From Lucifuga dentata (Eukaryota; Chordata; Actinopteri; Ophidiiformes; Bythitidae), in the NCBI GenBank assembly GCA_014773175.1, contig VXCM01000048.1, positions 174,199-238,198 of the forward strand: DNA of 64,000 nt. Reading direction: 5' to 3'. Position 1 is the first letter of the stretch, and each line of letters starts with the position of its first letter. Positions 22,401-33,176 of the stretch are shown here, piece by piece. A model generated the notes under the pieces. It saw only the letters and a program-made list of their open reading frames with translations. It made no database searches and was not told the DNA's origin. A program made the position numbers and the translations under genes.

Positions 22401-25400
22401 TAGGTACACTACAGGAAGCATTACAAGTACATATGTATAATGGCCTTTTTGCTGCATGCCAACAACAAGGTGAAACAGTTTCACAAATAATGCTCACTTT
22501 CAAGTGTTTGAACAAGCAGAAAGGTTGCAGCATCTAAACACTATATCACTACTGTTATGACCTCTTTAAGCACTCTTTAAGATTTGATATGTTACTTCTA
22601 ATGGTTGAAGGACATTTTTCTGCATGCCACAGATTAAAATAATTTGGAGAAAAAGAAAGATCTACATCTCATTTAAAGGAGTAATGGAAGACAATTCTAT
22701 TTCTATATAAAAATTCCTGCCTCGTCTACCATAACATACGTAATAATTTAATGCACTCTTCAGGTCAATTTCAGGCTTCACAAATGGTAAAATAATTGCT
22801 GCGGCTTCAGTAGTAAGTTCCATACACAGGACTAGATGTTTCAAGCTGTTCTGTGTCTTTCTAGGTTGTGGAGTCAATGGACAATGTAAAACAACTACTG
22901 CTATCTCTTTTAAATTCTCATATAAAATAAGCCTGAAATTGCATATGACTTAAGATACAGAGTAGTTTTAATCGATTTTAATGTTATATTTTGTTGTTGC
23001 TTCACTGTTACAGATAGAGGTGCTCAGTTTGTAAGTGGGCTCTCAGATACTGTGGCTAATGTTGGCGATCGGGTAGAACTAAGTTGCAAACTAAGCAGTG
23101 AGACCTCTGAAGGACGGTGGTATAAAAACAGGAAGTTGGTAAGTCAACGGTTGCAGAATTACCAATGTAAGACAACTGCCATGCATATCATTTGTAAACC
23201 AGAAAGTCAGATTTCATCAGAAATGACGTACTTTGCTAAACTCCATTAATTCACAACAATTCAAATATTTTCTCTGACCAGCTAACCCCTAAGGATGGGG
23301 TAACAATTATAAAAGATGGAGCCTGCCACAAGTTGATCATCAATTGCTGCAAAGAAGATGATTCGGCTGTGTACCGCTTTGAGGCTGAAGGGCGTAAATC
23401 AGAAGCAACACTTAATATTCAAGGTCAATATCAGTATCTTGGTTTCTTTTGGGATGTTTTACTGTTTCAAACCATTCAGTAATATAAGGAGCTTATAACA
23501 TTTTTGTGACGCAAACTTTTGTTTTGTCCTAACATTGAAGATCCACCAAAAACCGACCCTGAGGTTCTGCAAAAATTCACAAAGCCGGTCACTGTGAGAG
23601 CAGGTGAAAATGCCGAATGGAAGCTGCCCTTCACAGGCCAGCCACCAGTGAATATACAGTGGTACAAGGGTGATGAAGAGCTTCTTCCTGGCCTCAATGT
23701 GAAGATGGAAACATCAGCTACTGATAGCCAGCTACGCCTTTCTAAGTGTCAAAGGAAAGATAGTGGAGAGGTTAAAATCAAAATTAAAAATGAATTTGGT
23801 ACAATAGAGGCAATTTCCACACTTATTGTACTGGGTGAGTTCATAAGAAACTGTCTACTTATGATGAGGGATTACACAATGTACATAAGAAAATACTGTA
23901 CTTCTTGCAGTTAGTGTAATGTGAAATATTTTAATACTCTGTCATACAGACAAGCCCACACCACCACAAGGACCTGTGGACATTACGGAAAGTGCTGTAA
24001 CATCTGTTGAGTTTAAATGGAAACCACCAAAAGACAGCGGTGGACGTCCAGTCACAAACTATATCATACAGCGCCAACAAGTGGGTCGTAACAAATGGGC
24101 AAGTCTAGGTGAGATTCCTGGAAGTAACACAAGTTACAAAGATACAGATGTGGACCCTGGAAGAAGATACTGCTACTGGATCAAAGCCAAGACTGCAGAA
24201 GGAATCAGCGATCACCTGCAGACAGAAGACATACCAGCTGGCGTGCTACGTAAGTCTCCCACAATCCCAGCATTTTAGGAGAATGTGTAGGGTAAGGAGT
24301 ATTTGCTGTTGATTGGATGAAAACTTATCATCTCAAAAGAGCCAGATGAGGTGAGGCAGGCGAGGCAAGCGAAAAAAAAAAAAAAAAAAANAAAAAAAAA
24401 AAAAAAAAATCATGCAGTGGTTTGGTAAAATAGATTTACAAGGGTTTATTTCACTTAGTGAACTCATCAATAAACTAGCTTTCAAGAATGATGTCCAATG
24501 CCGTGACCCTGTCTGGCCAGTCAATAAGAAAAATTAAGTTCCTTCTCCATGGACTGATTGCCACCTAACTTTTAGACTTAACAATCAAAAAAGACAGTAG
24601 ACACCAAAAGACATGAACTCCTGTCCGACTCCTTTGGTTAAGGTGACATTAATAATGACAGATCTTAAACACAACATTGACAGAATTCTCCTGCAGGTTT
24701 TCCTGGATCCCCGGCAACACCTAAAGTGGCCAGTGCCTTTAAAGACTGCATCAATCTGACATGGTCTGCTCCCTGTGACACCGGAGGTACCAAAATAGTA
24801 GGATACAATTTGGAAAAGCACAAAAAAGGCAGTACTTATTGGAGCCTTGTGAACCAAGATGGGCCAATTAAAGGTAGAACCCTAATATGAACTAAACTAA
24901 ACTAACACTAAAATGTGGATTAAATGAACGCTTGCCACAAATCTGCTTGCATCAATGAACATTTGTAATGACAAGATCACAACTTTGTTCTTTTCTCATA
25001 GATACAAAATATGCAGTTAAAGACGTCTTTGAGGGGGCAGCGTATGAATTTAGGGTGTGTGCTATCAACCTATCTGGTGCCGGTGATCCCAGCATACCAT
25101 GTGACACAGTGATTGCTAGAGATCCAATGAGTAAGAAACTGACATTGGATTCCTGTATTTTACTGCAATTCTCTCAGTTACTCTGACATAAACACTACAG
25201 AATAACCTCCCATTGCTGTAATTCCAGAACTTCCAGGCAAGGTCACAGACCTAAAGTTAACTTCCTCCAATTACACAACATTTTCTCTGGCTTGGACTAA
25301 ACCTAAGGAAGTGAAAGGAGTGGAGGATGAAGCCCAGGGGTACTATGTGGAGATCAGACCAACAGAGAGCCTTGAATGGACTCGTTGCAATGCCAACCCA

Positions 25401-28034
25401 ATTACTCGAACTTCCTACACCGTGCTTGGCTTGAAGGCGATGGCATCATACTGGGTGAGAGTGATTGCCACCAATTATGGAGGTGATGGAGAACCTCAGG
25501 GCTTTAACAAGTACATCATTGCCATGCCTCCTCCTGGTAAGAATACTTGAAATTTGATGGTTACTTAATAAGTGACAGAGTTCATTTAATATTGAGTATG
25601 TCCTTATATGGAGTCCAATCCATTATCTTTACTATTGTTATAGTAATTATTTATTTTTTTAATTTATATGTTTATTTAAATAGGGAGTGATTTGTGCTGT
25701 CTCCAAAACTAACTTTCAAGGCTAATTTGCAAAGCTCACTTTGAAATGCCTTGATGAACTCTATGCAGATCATCTTAGGATATCCTCATTTTTTCTTTGA
25801 TTATGGAAACAATAAAACAAGAATTAAAACAAATACAGATTTGATTTCCTAATACAGTGTATCAGATTATGTTCATAGGATACAGTGGGTGAATAAAAAC
25901 TACCAAACAGTTTGGAATATACAACAATCTAATCATGGTGTTCTAAAATTTACCCTCAAAGTAAAACCAAAGTTTAAAGATCGAAACATGAAGAGCTTTG
26001 TGGTGGTGAAATCTGGAAACACTGTTCGTCTCAACATTAACTTTGAGGTAATGTGCCAGAGCTTTTCCTCCTGATATGTTCAAAGAAGATGCATTTTTGT
26101 GATTTCATCATTACAATACATTCATCCAATATTTTTTGGCCACAGGCCTCCCCACTGCCAGAAGTCTCTTGGCTGAAAGATGGTATTCCAGTGGCTAAAC
26201 ATGTAACAATTACCAACTCAGACAAAGGCTCTCAGCTTTTAATCCTTTCCTCTGAGCGCTCTGATTCTGGCATCTACACCATTACTGTCAAGAACCTTGT
26301 AGGACAGGAGAACTTCAATGTAGAAATCAGAGTCACAGGTAAGCACTGGCCTATTTCTGACTGCAATTTTTCATCCTGACAGCAGGAAAGAATAGCCTTA
26401 AAGTAGTATTTCAGATTTACGAGTTTCTTGGTATTGTTGTGTTTTTATTACACGTGCTGTCTTCAAAACTTTTTTTTTTTTTTTTTTTTNTTTTTTTTTT
26501 TTTTTTTGCCACCAAACTACCTCTTTGGATACAGTTCAAATGTTCTATGAACAGTCCCCCAAATTCAAACTTACATTTACTTACAATTATATATACTTAC
26601 AAAATACCGGTACTTACAAAACTTACAATTACATTTACTTTGATCTAAATTTTAGGTCATACTGCCACTTCTAATATAATCACGTTGAAAAATAAAACAA
26701 AGAGAAAGGAGTTGGACTTGATTACATGCTAAGCATGTGTGATAGAATATTAGACATTGCATATAACAACCACAATGCAATATACACCACAACATAGCCA
26801 TCACATTGTATTTGTAAAGCACAATTTTATCACAATCTGAACATAGGTGTAAATATAACATTACAAACAACTACAATAAGGGCCTTTGCCTAGAGACTGC
26901 ATCTGATGCACAGTGTGGCCAGTATGTGGACACCCAAACATTACACTCGTGTCCTTGTTTAACATCTAATTACAAAACCACAGGCATTAGTAAGGAGTGA
27001 GTCTTCCCTCCCTGCTGTAGCAGCTCCCACTCTTCTGGAAATTCTTCCCACTAGCTTTTGGAACCTGGCTGCAGGGATGTAGTTGCATTCAGAGCATTAG
27101 TGAGCTTGGGCATTGATGTTGGGGGACAAAGTACTGTACTTTGTATTACTGTATTAAATATCATAAATCCGTTACAATAACAAGAAAACTCAATCTTGCG
27201 CTCATTGCTCTCTCATAGGGTATGCACAGTACCAGAAATAGATCACAATGTAAACAATCTTAAACATGTGGAAAATAATTATTGAAACTTCTTACCTCCA
27301 TGCAGAAATGGCTGTGCAAAACCGTCATTTTTGGACGTCATGGATACAGTTTTGTCCAGCTTTACTTGTTGTCGATACAGCAAATCCTTTACGCATGCAG
27401 CGAGCCTTATGCTTTTCGTTGTAACATGCTCTTTGAGATCGAAGATCGGCGCAGATTCAATGTTACAGTATTTTCAGCGAGCCTTAAAATCGTCTCCTGG
27501 AACAGGTGCAATCCATGGCTTTAGTTCAGATTCATGTTCACTTTCTCACTCTTTTCGGTAGGTTTCTTGTATTTTCCCCTCTTTAGCATTTGGCATATTT
27601 ATAGCTTTGTTAGCTAACAGGCAGGTTACCACTTAGCGCGCATTTCAAGTCCACCATGTCTATCCAGGAAGCCCCCCATAGCAACCAATCAAAATTAAAG
27701 CTGCAGCACGTGACTGAAAATCGCACAGTTATCTGAAGCCCCATGACCTGAAGCCCCACAGTGTTGCGTTCACTGACCATACAAAAATATGTGATTATTG
27801 TGTTTAATTACGCTTTTCAAATAACTGCCACAAACAAAGGAAAACCAACCCTTTTTTTAAATACATACGCAAGGTATTTTTTTCCATCACCAACTGTTGT
27901 TAACTAGCCCAACTGGGCGGAAAACCGCCCAATCTGGCAACACTTAGGTTTTCTTCCCTTTTACTGTCTCGCAGATGCGCAATCCGCCGCCCGCAACACA
28001 GGAAGCGTCAATGGAAATTTATTTATTTATTTAT

Positions 28035-28073
<39 letters not shown>

Positions 28074-29700
28074 TACTGAAATTTAAATAAACAAATATAC
28101 AAATACAACAAAGAGGAGTTGGGACGTTGGGTTAAAAAAGTCACCATTTGACAAAAAGTTGGCACAAGAAATCCATATGATATTCGTTAACAAAATATAT
28201 ATATATATATATATAGTATGAGAATACTGTCACTTCACAATCAACATTTCCAGCAGGTAAAGTCACAATAAAAGTGTCAATGAAGAGAACTCATTAAGGC
28301 TTTTGAAGCAACAGCAGAACGTTTTCAGCTGTAATCACTAACAGCTTCACCTAATTCATCTCAGGATTTGAATGATTTTAAATACTCTGAGCAGACACTT
28401 TTTGTAATTTGGAATATTGTCTCAAGCTATGTCATAGGAGTTGTTTATGTAATCTCCAAAAAATTATAAATACAGTCTCTACTTCAACCAGAATCTCTGT
28501 TGACATCCAGACGTGGTGATGGTGGAAACACAATCTGAAAGTGGGAATAATTCCAATTTTCACATCCTCCCTACATTAACATGAGAGGATTTGGGGTGGA
28601 AAACTGCCAAGTGACTCTTTAATACCAGTAACACACACATTTCCATTATCTCAATCTGATCCCAGATGATCCCAAGCCCCCAGGCCCAGTGGAGCTGGAT
28701 CAGAACATTCCTGGAACGGTGACTTTATCCTGGACTCCCTCTCCAGATGAGAAGAGGGATGATAGGCTGCACTACATGGTATCTAAACGTGACTCTTTAA
28801 AACCCACTTGGAGGACGGTGGCAGACAACCTCTACAACAACAAGTTTACAATGGTCGACATTTTGCCTGGACGAGAGTATTACTTCAGGATATATGCAAA
28901 AAATGACATGGGTCTTTCTGCACCTTCTGAATCCCCAGCATGGGGAATCAAAAAGGAAAAAGGTTTATGTCTCCACTTCAGTCAAAGAAACTTACTCAAA
29001 ATTTTCACTTTCTATATCCCTAAACCACTGCGCATCTGATAGCCTTGATGAAGTATCATTTTATTTATAAATGCATCTTTGTGTATTTAACCACTTAGAT
29101 CTTTTGCATATTAAGCCAAGAAAGTTGTCCTAAAAGTACAAGTAAAAAATTTTACTTACTAATTTGATATCTTAGTGTCATAATTAAATGTTAAACTGTA
29201 GATTCTGTATTCTTTGTGCTACAGGAAAGTTCAAACTGAACATGCCAGAGACAAAATTTCTTGACTTGAAGTCACCTCCATCATTTATTGTCCCTTTGAA
29301 GAGGCATTTGGCACCACAAGGTTACGAGTGCTGCATGAGCTGTGCAGTGAAGGGTGATCCATCTCCTCATGTGACATGGTACCGCAACAATATCAGCCTG
29401 AACACAAACACCAGCTACCACATCACCAATGTATGCGGGGTGTGTTCCTTACTCATTCTACGGGTGGAACCCAAAGACAGGGGGGAATACAAAGTTGCCA
29501 TACAAAACCCACTGGGCACAGCTGAATGCTCAATGATGCTGAATGTCAGAGGTATAAACACTGAAACAAGTTTCAAGAATTATAAATTTTTTCTATTGAC
29601 AAAAATGTAAAAATTAAAAAAAAAAAAATGAGTTAACATAAAAGATGAAGCACACATGAAACAACTAATATCACAGTGTTCTGTTTGTTTTACAGAATGA
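13177..29700 (+). CDS. igfn1: igfn1-like gene, copy B (complete)
   Basis: A complete Ig/Fn3 protein of the IGFN1 family, expected at the sarcomere in skeletal muscle (family knowledge). Coding exons: 13177-13210, 16649-16771, 16870-17009, 17293-17392, 17503-17526, 17700-17739, 17818-18013, 18703-18816, 18918-19080, 19231-19500, 21581-21979, 23014-23138, 23282-23423, 23541-23834, 23950-24249, 24697-24873, 25002-25130, 25228-25536, 25962-26047, 26146-26338, 28666-28962, 29225-29551, 29696-29700. They sum to 3987 nt: 1328 codons and a stop, with every junction in phase. Domain order (residues): Ig 40-132, helical linker 155-219, Ig 220-311, Ig 312-401, acidic linker 402-534, Ig 535-623, Ig 624-721, Fn3 722-821, Fn3 822-923, Fn3 924-1026, Ig 1027-1119, Fn3 1120-1218, Ig 1219-1327. 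It is much shorter than human IGFN1, which has a large repeat region. One intron is GC-AG (17740). Confidence 0.92.
15714..15736 (+). repeat. Poly-G run
   Basis: More than 20 G, with one N at 15719. It could form a G-quadruplex and is a typical sequencing or assembly break point. Confidence 0.85.
16442..16477 (+). repeat. (AC)n microsatellite
   Basis: Uninterrupted AC dinucleotides in intron 1 of igfn1 copy B. Confidence 0.95.
16649..17392 (+). CDS. igfn1: copy B: N-terminal IGFN1 motif and first Ig domain
   Basis: Exon 16649-16771 encodes the family's N-terminal signature (ISRVPGVMVTQYVEQIP, then TTPDFSRKPLP). Exons 16870-17009 and 17293-17392 encode an Ig domain: KAFFKAIVVGVPTPTVTW, then EQADTYKCCITNEYGQA. 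Human IGFN1 also begins with this signature and Ig pair, which places copy B in the family rather than among the MyBP-C proteins. Confidence 0.9.
17503..18013 (+). CDS. igfn1: copy B: linker with MyBP-C M-domain-like helices
   Basis: Exons 17503-17526, 17700-17739 and 17818-18013. The last one encodes LWELLVSAP, then YEKICLEFGVTDFRWMLKRL, which matches the three-helix segment of the MyBP-C M-domain and the same segment of IGFN1. In MyBP-C this segment takes part in actin/myosin binding; a similar role here is inference. The 40 nt exon can only join the next one in frame through a GC donor at 17740. Confidence 0.88.
18299..18343 (+). repeat. Perfect 19 bp hairpin in an igfn1 intron
   Basis: Arms 18299-18317 (tggatattatgctactttg) and 18325-18343 are exact reverse complements, with a 7 base loop. 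Nothing else in the intron is similar. It could be a transposon relic or the stem of a small RNA. Confidence 0.8.
18703..19500 (+). CDS. igfn1: copy B: two Ig domains
   Basis: Exons 18703-18816 and 18918-19080 form one Ig domain (VVESLDNIKQ start, DAGFYQVDVDE end), and exon 19231-19500 a second (FQCVLSTPLNRITW, then DNGTYYTIAG). These match the first exons visible in copy A, where the paralogous frame starts at the window edge. Confidence 0.9.
19598..21370. mobile_element. Palindromic (fold-back) DNA transposon in intron 10 of igfn1 copy B
   Basis: The left arm (about 19598-20200) and the right arm (about 20400-21370) are long imperfect reverse complements. Tips are TAGGGGACAC on the left and GTGTCCCTA on the right. 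Further inside, the left has gaaatacaattcatg, a run through acttaagtg-type sequence read in reverse on the right, then caaatcacagtatgg and ctgaagcagctg, each with its inverse on the right. No transposase frame is visible. The right arm is interrupted by a SINE. The TA at the tips could suggest a Tc1/mariner-like origin, but the class is not certain. Two unmerged duplicates at N 20103 and N 20626 distort the real length. Confidence 0.7.
20816..21191 (-). mobile_element. tRNA-derived SINE with ATCC tail
   Basis: Read on the minus strand it starts GGGCGGCATG, has a box A-like TGGCACAGTGG and a box B-like AGTTCGATTTCC, then a conserved body and a 3' end of GGAT repeats. This body and tail are very common in fish genomes. 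It is flanked by an exact 11 bp target duplication, AATTCAATCAT, at 20805-20815 and 21192-21202. It is inserted in the right arm of the palindromic transposon and is therefore younger. Confidence 0.8.
21581..21979 (+). CDS. igfn1: copy B: charged linker (coiled coil, then Gly/Asp/Lys-rich)
   Basis: One 399 nt exon, 133 codons. It begins with Arg/Lys-rich ADPNRRKRQKD, then an Ala/Gln/Glu/Lys segment likely to form a helix or coiled coil, then a disordered stretch rich in Gly, Asp and Lys, ending RVRAGPSLSDTVTG. It takes the place of the Ala/Pro linker exons of copy A. No enzyme or binding motif is visible. Confidence 0.8.
21980..23013 (+). other. Intron 11 of igfn1 copy B, with a duplicated piece of intron 7/exon 8
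   Basis: About 22568-22895 repeats 18404-18735 in the same orientation with substitutions and small indels. The copy includes the acceptor and the first part of exon 8 (ggttgtggagtcaatggac at 22863). The rest of exon 8 is missing, so the copy is not a usable exon. Confidence 0.8.
23014..23834 (+). CDS. igfn1: copy B: two Ig domains
   Basis: Exons 23014-23138 and 23282-23423 form an Ig domain (VELSCKLSSE, then GRWYKNRKL, then EDDSAVYRF). Exon 23541-23834 encodes the next (VTVRAGENAEWKLPF, then VNIQWYKGDEE, then DSGEVKIKIKNEFG). They are collinear with 4417-5224 of copy A. Confidence 0.9.
23950..25536 (+). CDS. igfn1: copy B: three Fn3 domains in tandem
   Basis: Exon 23950-24249 is one Fn3 (PPQGPVDITES, then FKWKPPKDSGGRPVTNYIIQ). 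Exons 24697-24873 and 25002-25130 are the second (CINLTWSAPCDTGG, then YEFRVCAINLSGAGDP). Exon 25228-25536 is the third in a single 309 nt exon (LPGKVTDLKLTSSNYTTFSL, then YWVRVIATNYGGDGEP). The third has no counterpart in copy A. All are phase 1-1, so whole domains can be gained or lost cleanly. Confidence 0.9.
25962..26338 (+). CDS. igfn1: copy B: Ig domain
   Basis: Exons 25962-26047 and 26146-26338: SFVVVKSGNTVRLNINFE, then VSWLKDGIPVAKHVTI, then SDSGIYTITVKNLVGQ. The acceptor of the first exon (ccctcaaag) is weak and was chosen by phase. Confidence 0.85.
26339..28665 (+). other. Intron 20 of igfn1 copy B
   Basis: 2.3 kb without a recognised exon. It holds a poly-T tract with an N (26471-26507), a stretch at about 26915-27125 that resembles a widespread fish DNA-transposon family (contains ccagtatgtggacaccc), a less AT-rich part at 27300-28010, (TTTA)n/(GTTA)n repeats at 28018-28074, and a (TA)n run at 28195-28215. 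Confidence 0.5.
28018..28074 (+). repeat. (TTTA)n(GTTA)n microsatellite
   Basis: Tetranucleotide repeats that switch from TTTA to GTTA units. Confidence 0.9.
28666..28962 (+). CDS. igfn1: copy B: last Fn3 domain
   Basis: One 297 nt exon: DDPKPPGPVELDQ start, LSWTPSPDEKRDDRLHYMVS core, PGREYYFRIYAKNDMGLSAP end. It corresponds to MyBP-C C9. It is intact here and serves as the reference that reveals the one-base loss in copy A. Confidence 0.92.
29225..29700 (+). CDS. igfn1: copy B: C-terminal Ig domain and stop exon
   Basis: Exon 29225-29551 encodes the final Ig (PPSFIVPLKRHLAPQGYE, then SCAVKGDPSPHVTWYRNN, then DRGEYKVAIQNPLGTAEC). The terminal exon at 29696 adds only one Glu codon and TGA (29698-29700). 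A C-terminal Ig of this type anchors MyBP-C to the thick filament; IGFN1 may differ. Confidence 0.9.
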
Positions 29701-29908
29701 AGAAGAACTGCAAAGGTTGGACAAACTCCTTCATGTGTTTTTACACTAGATTTGAAGAATTAATTTGCTTTAAATTTAATTTGCTTTTCTTGCCAAAAGG
29801 TGCTTCCTTACTATTTGAAGGTTTGCTACAGTAAGCAGAAAATACAAACTGTGTATTTTGACAAAATATTATATGCAAGCTAATTAAACCCTACTCAACT
29901 GAAGATTA

Positions 29909-29914
29909 AATAAA
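29909..29914 (+). promoter_or_regulatory. Polyadenylation signal of igfn1 copy B
   Basis: AATAAA about 210 bases after the stop codon, in an A/T-rich stretch. It is the first good signal downstream. Confidence 0.6.
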
Positions 29915-30065
29915 ATTAAACTTTAATTTTATCCTTTTTGAGTTCCACTATGCTGACCTCATTTTCATTTCTATATAAAATACAATATAAAATAATTTTA
30001 CTACAGATCAATTGATGATTGATTATTATAGGTCAGCGGTGTGACAAACCAGATCAGAATTTCTC

Positions 30066-30360
30066 AAAGTTCATTTGAGAGTTTACACTGGAGAGAAACC
30101 ATACAGCTGTGGCCCATCTGGAACATCTTTCCCTGCGTCAAGTAACCTCAGAATCCACCAACGTGTCCACACTGAGGAGAAATTGTGCAGTTGTGACCAA
30201 TGTGGGAAAATTGTCACTATATTCTCACCTCAGACTTCACCAGCATAGCCACAATGGCAAATAAAGGGCAACAACTTCTTTCAAATCAACATCTAACCAT
30301 GCATCACGGTGTGTCCACACAGGAGAGAAACCATACCAATGTCAACATCACAATGATAGA
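30066..30360 (+). pseudogene. C2H2 zinc-finger gene fragment
   Basis: The plus strand contains decayed zinc-finger units: a TGEKPYSCG linker, NLRIHQRVHTEEK, CDQCGK, then a second linker near 30330 (acaggagagaaaccatacc). Cys and His positions are partly lost and stops interrupt the frame. The array looks like a dead zinc-finger piece, either a processed copy or a fragment moved by a transposon. Confidence 0.75.
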
Positions 30361-30683
30361 TTGAAGACAATATCGGGCTTTGACTACATATATTGTATGT
30401 AGCTAAGAAACTATACTGTGTGTCCAATATACGAAAAACTTCATTGATTCAAGTCACCTGAAGAATGCACCAATGTTTCTTGCCTCCTGAAGAGCGCCTC
30501 CTATGATTGGAAGTTGTTGCAAGTTTCTCTCTTTCCAGCACAAAACCAAAGCAAAGCTGCACTCATTCAGACTAATCTGGTGTTGCAAGATCAAATGATC
30601 TCATTCTGTTAACTTTGCTCTTCAAGCACAAGTAGGAGATTTGATAAATCCCAAAGTTTCTTCCCCACAAAATGAATTTGTGG

Positions 30684-30903
30684 TTAGTTTTCATTTGTTT
30701 CATTAGTGACATGAAGTAGTCACATCATGTAGTCCTGTATTATGTTAGTCTAGTATTTTACAACTTGTGTTAAGTTGTAAACTACTAGAATCTCATACTT
30801 AAGTATCTCATACTTAATGCAAGTTGTAAAATACTAGAATAACATAATACAGGACTACATGATGTAACTACTTCATGTCACTAATGAAACAAATGAAAAC
30901 TAA
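30684..30903. repeat. 84 bp inverted repeat (large hairpin)
   Basis: Arms 30684-30767 (starting ttagttttcatttg) and 30820-30903 (ending caaatgaaaactaa) are nearly perfect reverse complements around a 52 base spacer, which itself has short repeats (tctcatactt twice). It lies between igfn1 copy B and the ppp1r12b-like gene and could be a MITE. Confidence 0.85.
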
Positions 30904-31513
30904 TACAGCATAGCCTAATTATTCAATTAAAGATAAATTGGCAAAACAATGATTATTTGACACATACTAAGCAAATTAATGGACAACTGAGAAGAGCATT
31001 ATGAAGTTAACATTCGAGAAGTTTCTATGGATGAATTCAAGCTGATCAAAGCCGCTGTTCTTCATCAGTGAGAAAAGCAGAGGCTTTTTTAGACCCACTT
31101 ACAAAGCCTACAGGGGATGCATGTTTGATTGTCAAACAGTAATTTTGAGTGGAATATAATTCTAATAATAAATCTGTGTGGTAACTCATAACCTGAATGC
31201 TTATCATTTGCAAACTGTCAGTAATAAGACTGACTGCTCATTAAATGATTTTACAGAGAGAAAACATTTATTACTAAACATTCAATGGAGTTTACCAATT
31301 TTTTGCAGTACCATTTTTCCCCACAAAGGGTCGCCACAGCCCTGGGTAGTTGAAGAGTTTGCACCCTGTGAGTAATTTACATTTTTCTAATAGCTAATTC
31401 CTATTTCACAGAGTAAAAAGAAAATTCTATATGTCAGTCTACCATACCACTATACATGTACACATGCTTCTTCACTCTGGTGGTTGGCAGTGATTCAAGG
31501 ACTTCAGACCTTT

Positions 31514-31516
<3 letters not shown>

Positions 31517-31562
<46 letters not shown>
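31517..31562 (+). repeat. (GA)n microsatellite
   Basis: Uninterrupted GA dinucleotides. Confidence 0.95.
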
Positions 31563-31565
<3 letters not shown>

Positions 31566-31675
31566 AAACATTGTTTAGGATGTAGGCTTTATGTCACTGC
31601 AAGGAAAAGGAGAATAATTACACTGTAACCTACAGATCTGCAATGCTTTTGGGAGTATTAATAGCAGAACAGCAT

Positions 31676-31677
<2 letters not shown>

Positions 31678-31730
<53 letters not shown>

Positions 31731-31757
31731 NCACACACACACACACATACACACACA
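31678..31757 (+). repeat. (CA)n microsatellite with an N
   Basis: A long CA run, broken by an assembly N at 31731 and a few TA units near its end. Its true length is probably unresolved. Confidence 0.95.
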
Positions 31758-33176
31758 CTCAACCGGGCCCTTTACCCAGTCCAGTTGTTAAGTCTGTTAA
31801 TTTTACTGTTGTTAAGTTATATAAACAACTACCTCGTATGAATACAACTGTCTTCCTCAGTAGTCTTACTATAATTAATAAGAACAGCACAAAACAGATA
31901 CCATTAAAAAAAAAAAACAACCACTGACCAGCAAAAAGCCATAAGGTAGTTTTGATGGGTGTTGCATGTACAGAAAGACAAAACAGGAATTCACAGATGT
32001 ACATCACACAAGTGAGTCCACAGACACACACACACATACAAATCAGAGATAGAGTCTGAACATGTTTTAATTCACACATGATTCTCTTCCTCCTTCTCCC
32101 CCTTTCCTCTTCAGTGGTGTATGTTCATTACTGCCGCCTTCTGCTTCACAATGTGGAACAGAAATTAAAATCTACATTTTAGTCTCATCTGGTTGACATA
32201 AACAAAGAAAAAAGAAGAAAAATGATTCTGCTTTCTAATCTTATCAGAGCTGTAGATTTTAAAAATTACACTAAAATTACAACATGTTCAAAATTTAGTA
32301 TACCTTTGAATAGTAGTTTCACTTAGAATATTGACAGAAAACTGCTAATATTCCATGTTTTTCATGCTTTTTAGAGACATTTTAAAAGAAAATTCTTCGT
32401 GTAAAATATTTGTCTAACTGATACTGTTGAATTTCACAGATATTATGTGTCACATTTGCCATTTTTTGTAATCTAATAGCCATGGATCTTTTGGTAGGTC
32501 TTTAGATGTTAATTTATCATCAAAGTTGACTTTGCTATCAAACTCTGCAATGGTCCTCATGAGGAAAGTAGCCCAGCATAATTAAGTTGACTTGTTTAAC
32601 ATAATTTCTTATCACTCATTTGTATTACTTTTTATTATGTTACTTCCTATACTTCACTGTAACTTATATTAATATAAAATTCCATGCTAATGAAATGCAA
32701 GTGTTGATTTTGATAAAATAATTAGATTATAGGCCATAAAGTGCAAACAGGGAGGAAAAACAGATAGAGAGAGAAAGAATGGGGATGGTGCTTGGCTTTA
32801 ATGTTTCCATTTTTGTTGAATGACCACACTCCCAGGAGAGTCCTGGTGAACAATGTTGCTGTCAAATCCTTGTGTGTGTGTGTGCGCACACACACAAACA
32901 CACACACACTGCACAGCCCGCCTACTCCTCTGTCCCTCCACTTCCTCCACAACTCACACACTTGTGCCGTTTTTTCTCTCTCATCAGACATTCAATGTCT
33001 CATCATCATATGAAGATCACACTTGTGTTGATCACTTTCTACTAAGGCTACAGTCACATCAGAATCCAGATTTGGCAGACGGTGAATATATTCTTTAACA
33101 TCTACTCTACAACTGTCCCAGTAAGAGGTTTTTTCAGGTAACCAGAAATATATTGGAAGCATCCCAGCTTGCAGTG

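Larger units (their letters stand above)
29915..33176. other. Intergenic region igfn1 - ppp1r12b
   Basis: It holds the zinc-finger fragment, the 84 bp hairpin, (GA)n at 31517-31562, (CA)n at 31678-31757 with an N at 31731, and TG/CA repeats at 32870-32910. No ankyrin-repeat or RVxF-motif exons of a full-length MYPT were recognised here. Confidence 0.6.

Noticed and set aside
2..29700. Myosin-binding protein C as the identity of the Ig/Fn3 genes
   Set aside because: The domain order is similar, but the N-terminal signature (VPGVMVTQYVEQIP) and linker positions fit IGFN1 better.
29915..33176. Missing 5' half of a full-length ppp1r12b
   Set aside because: I looked for ankyrin-repeat and PP1-binding exons and saw none; only repeats and a dead zinc-finger fragment.
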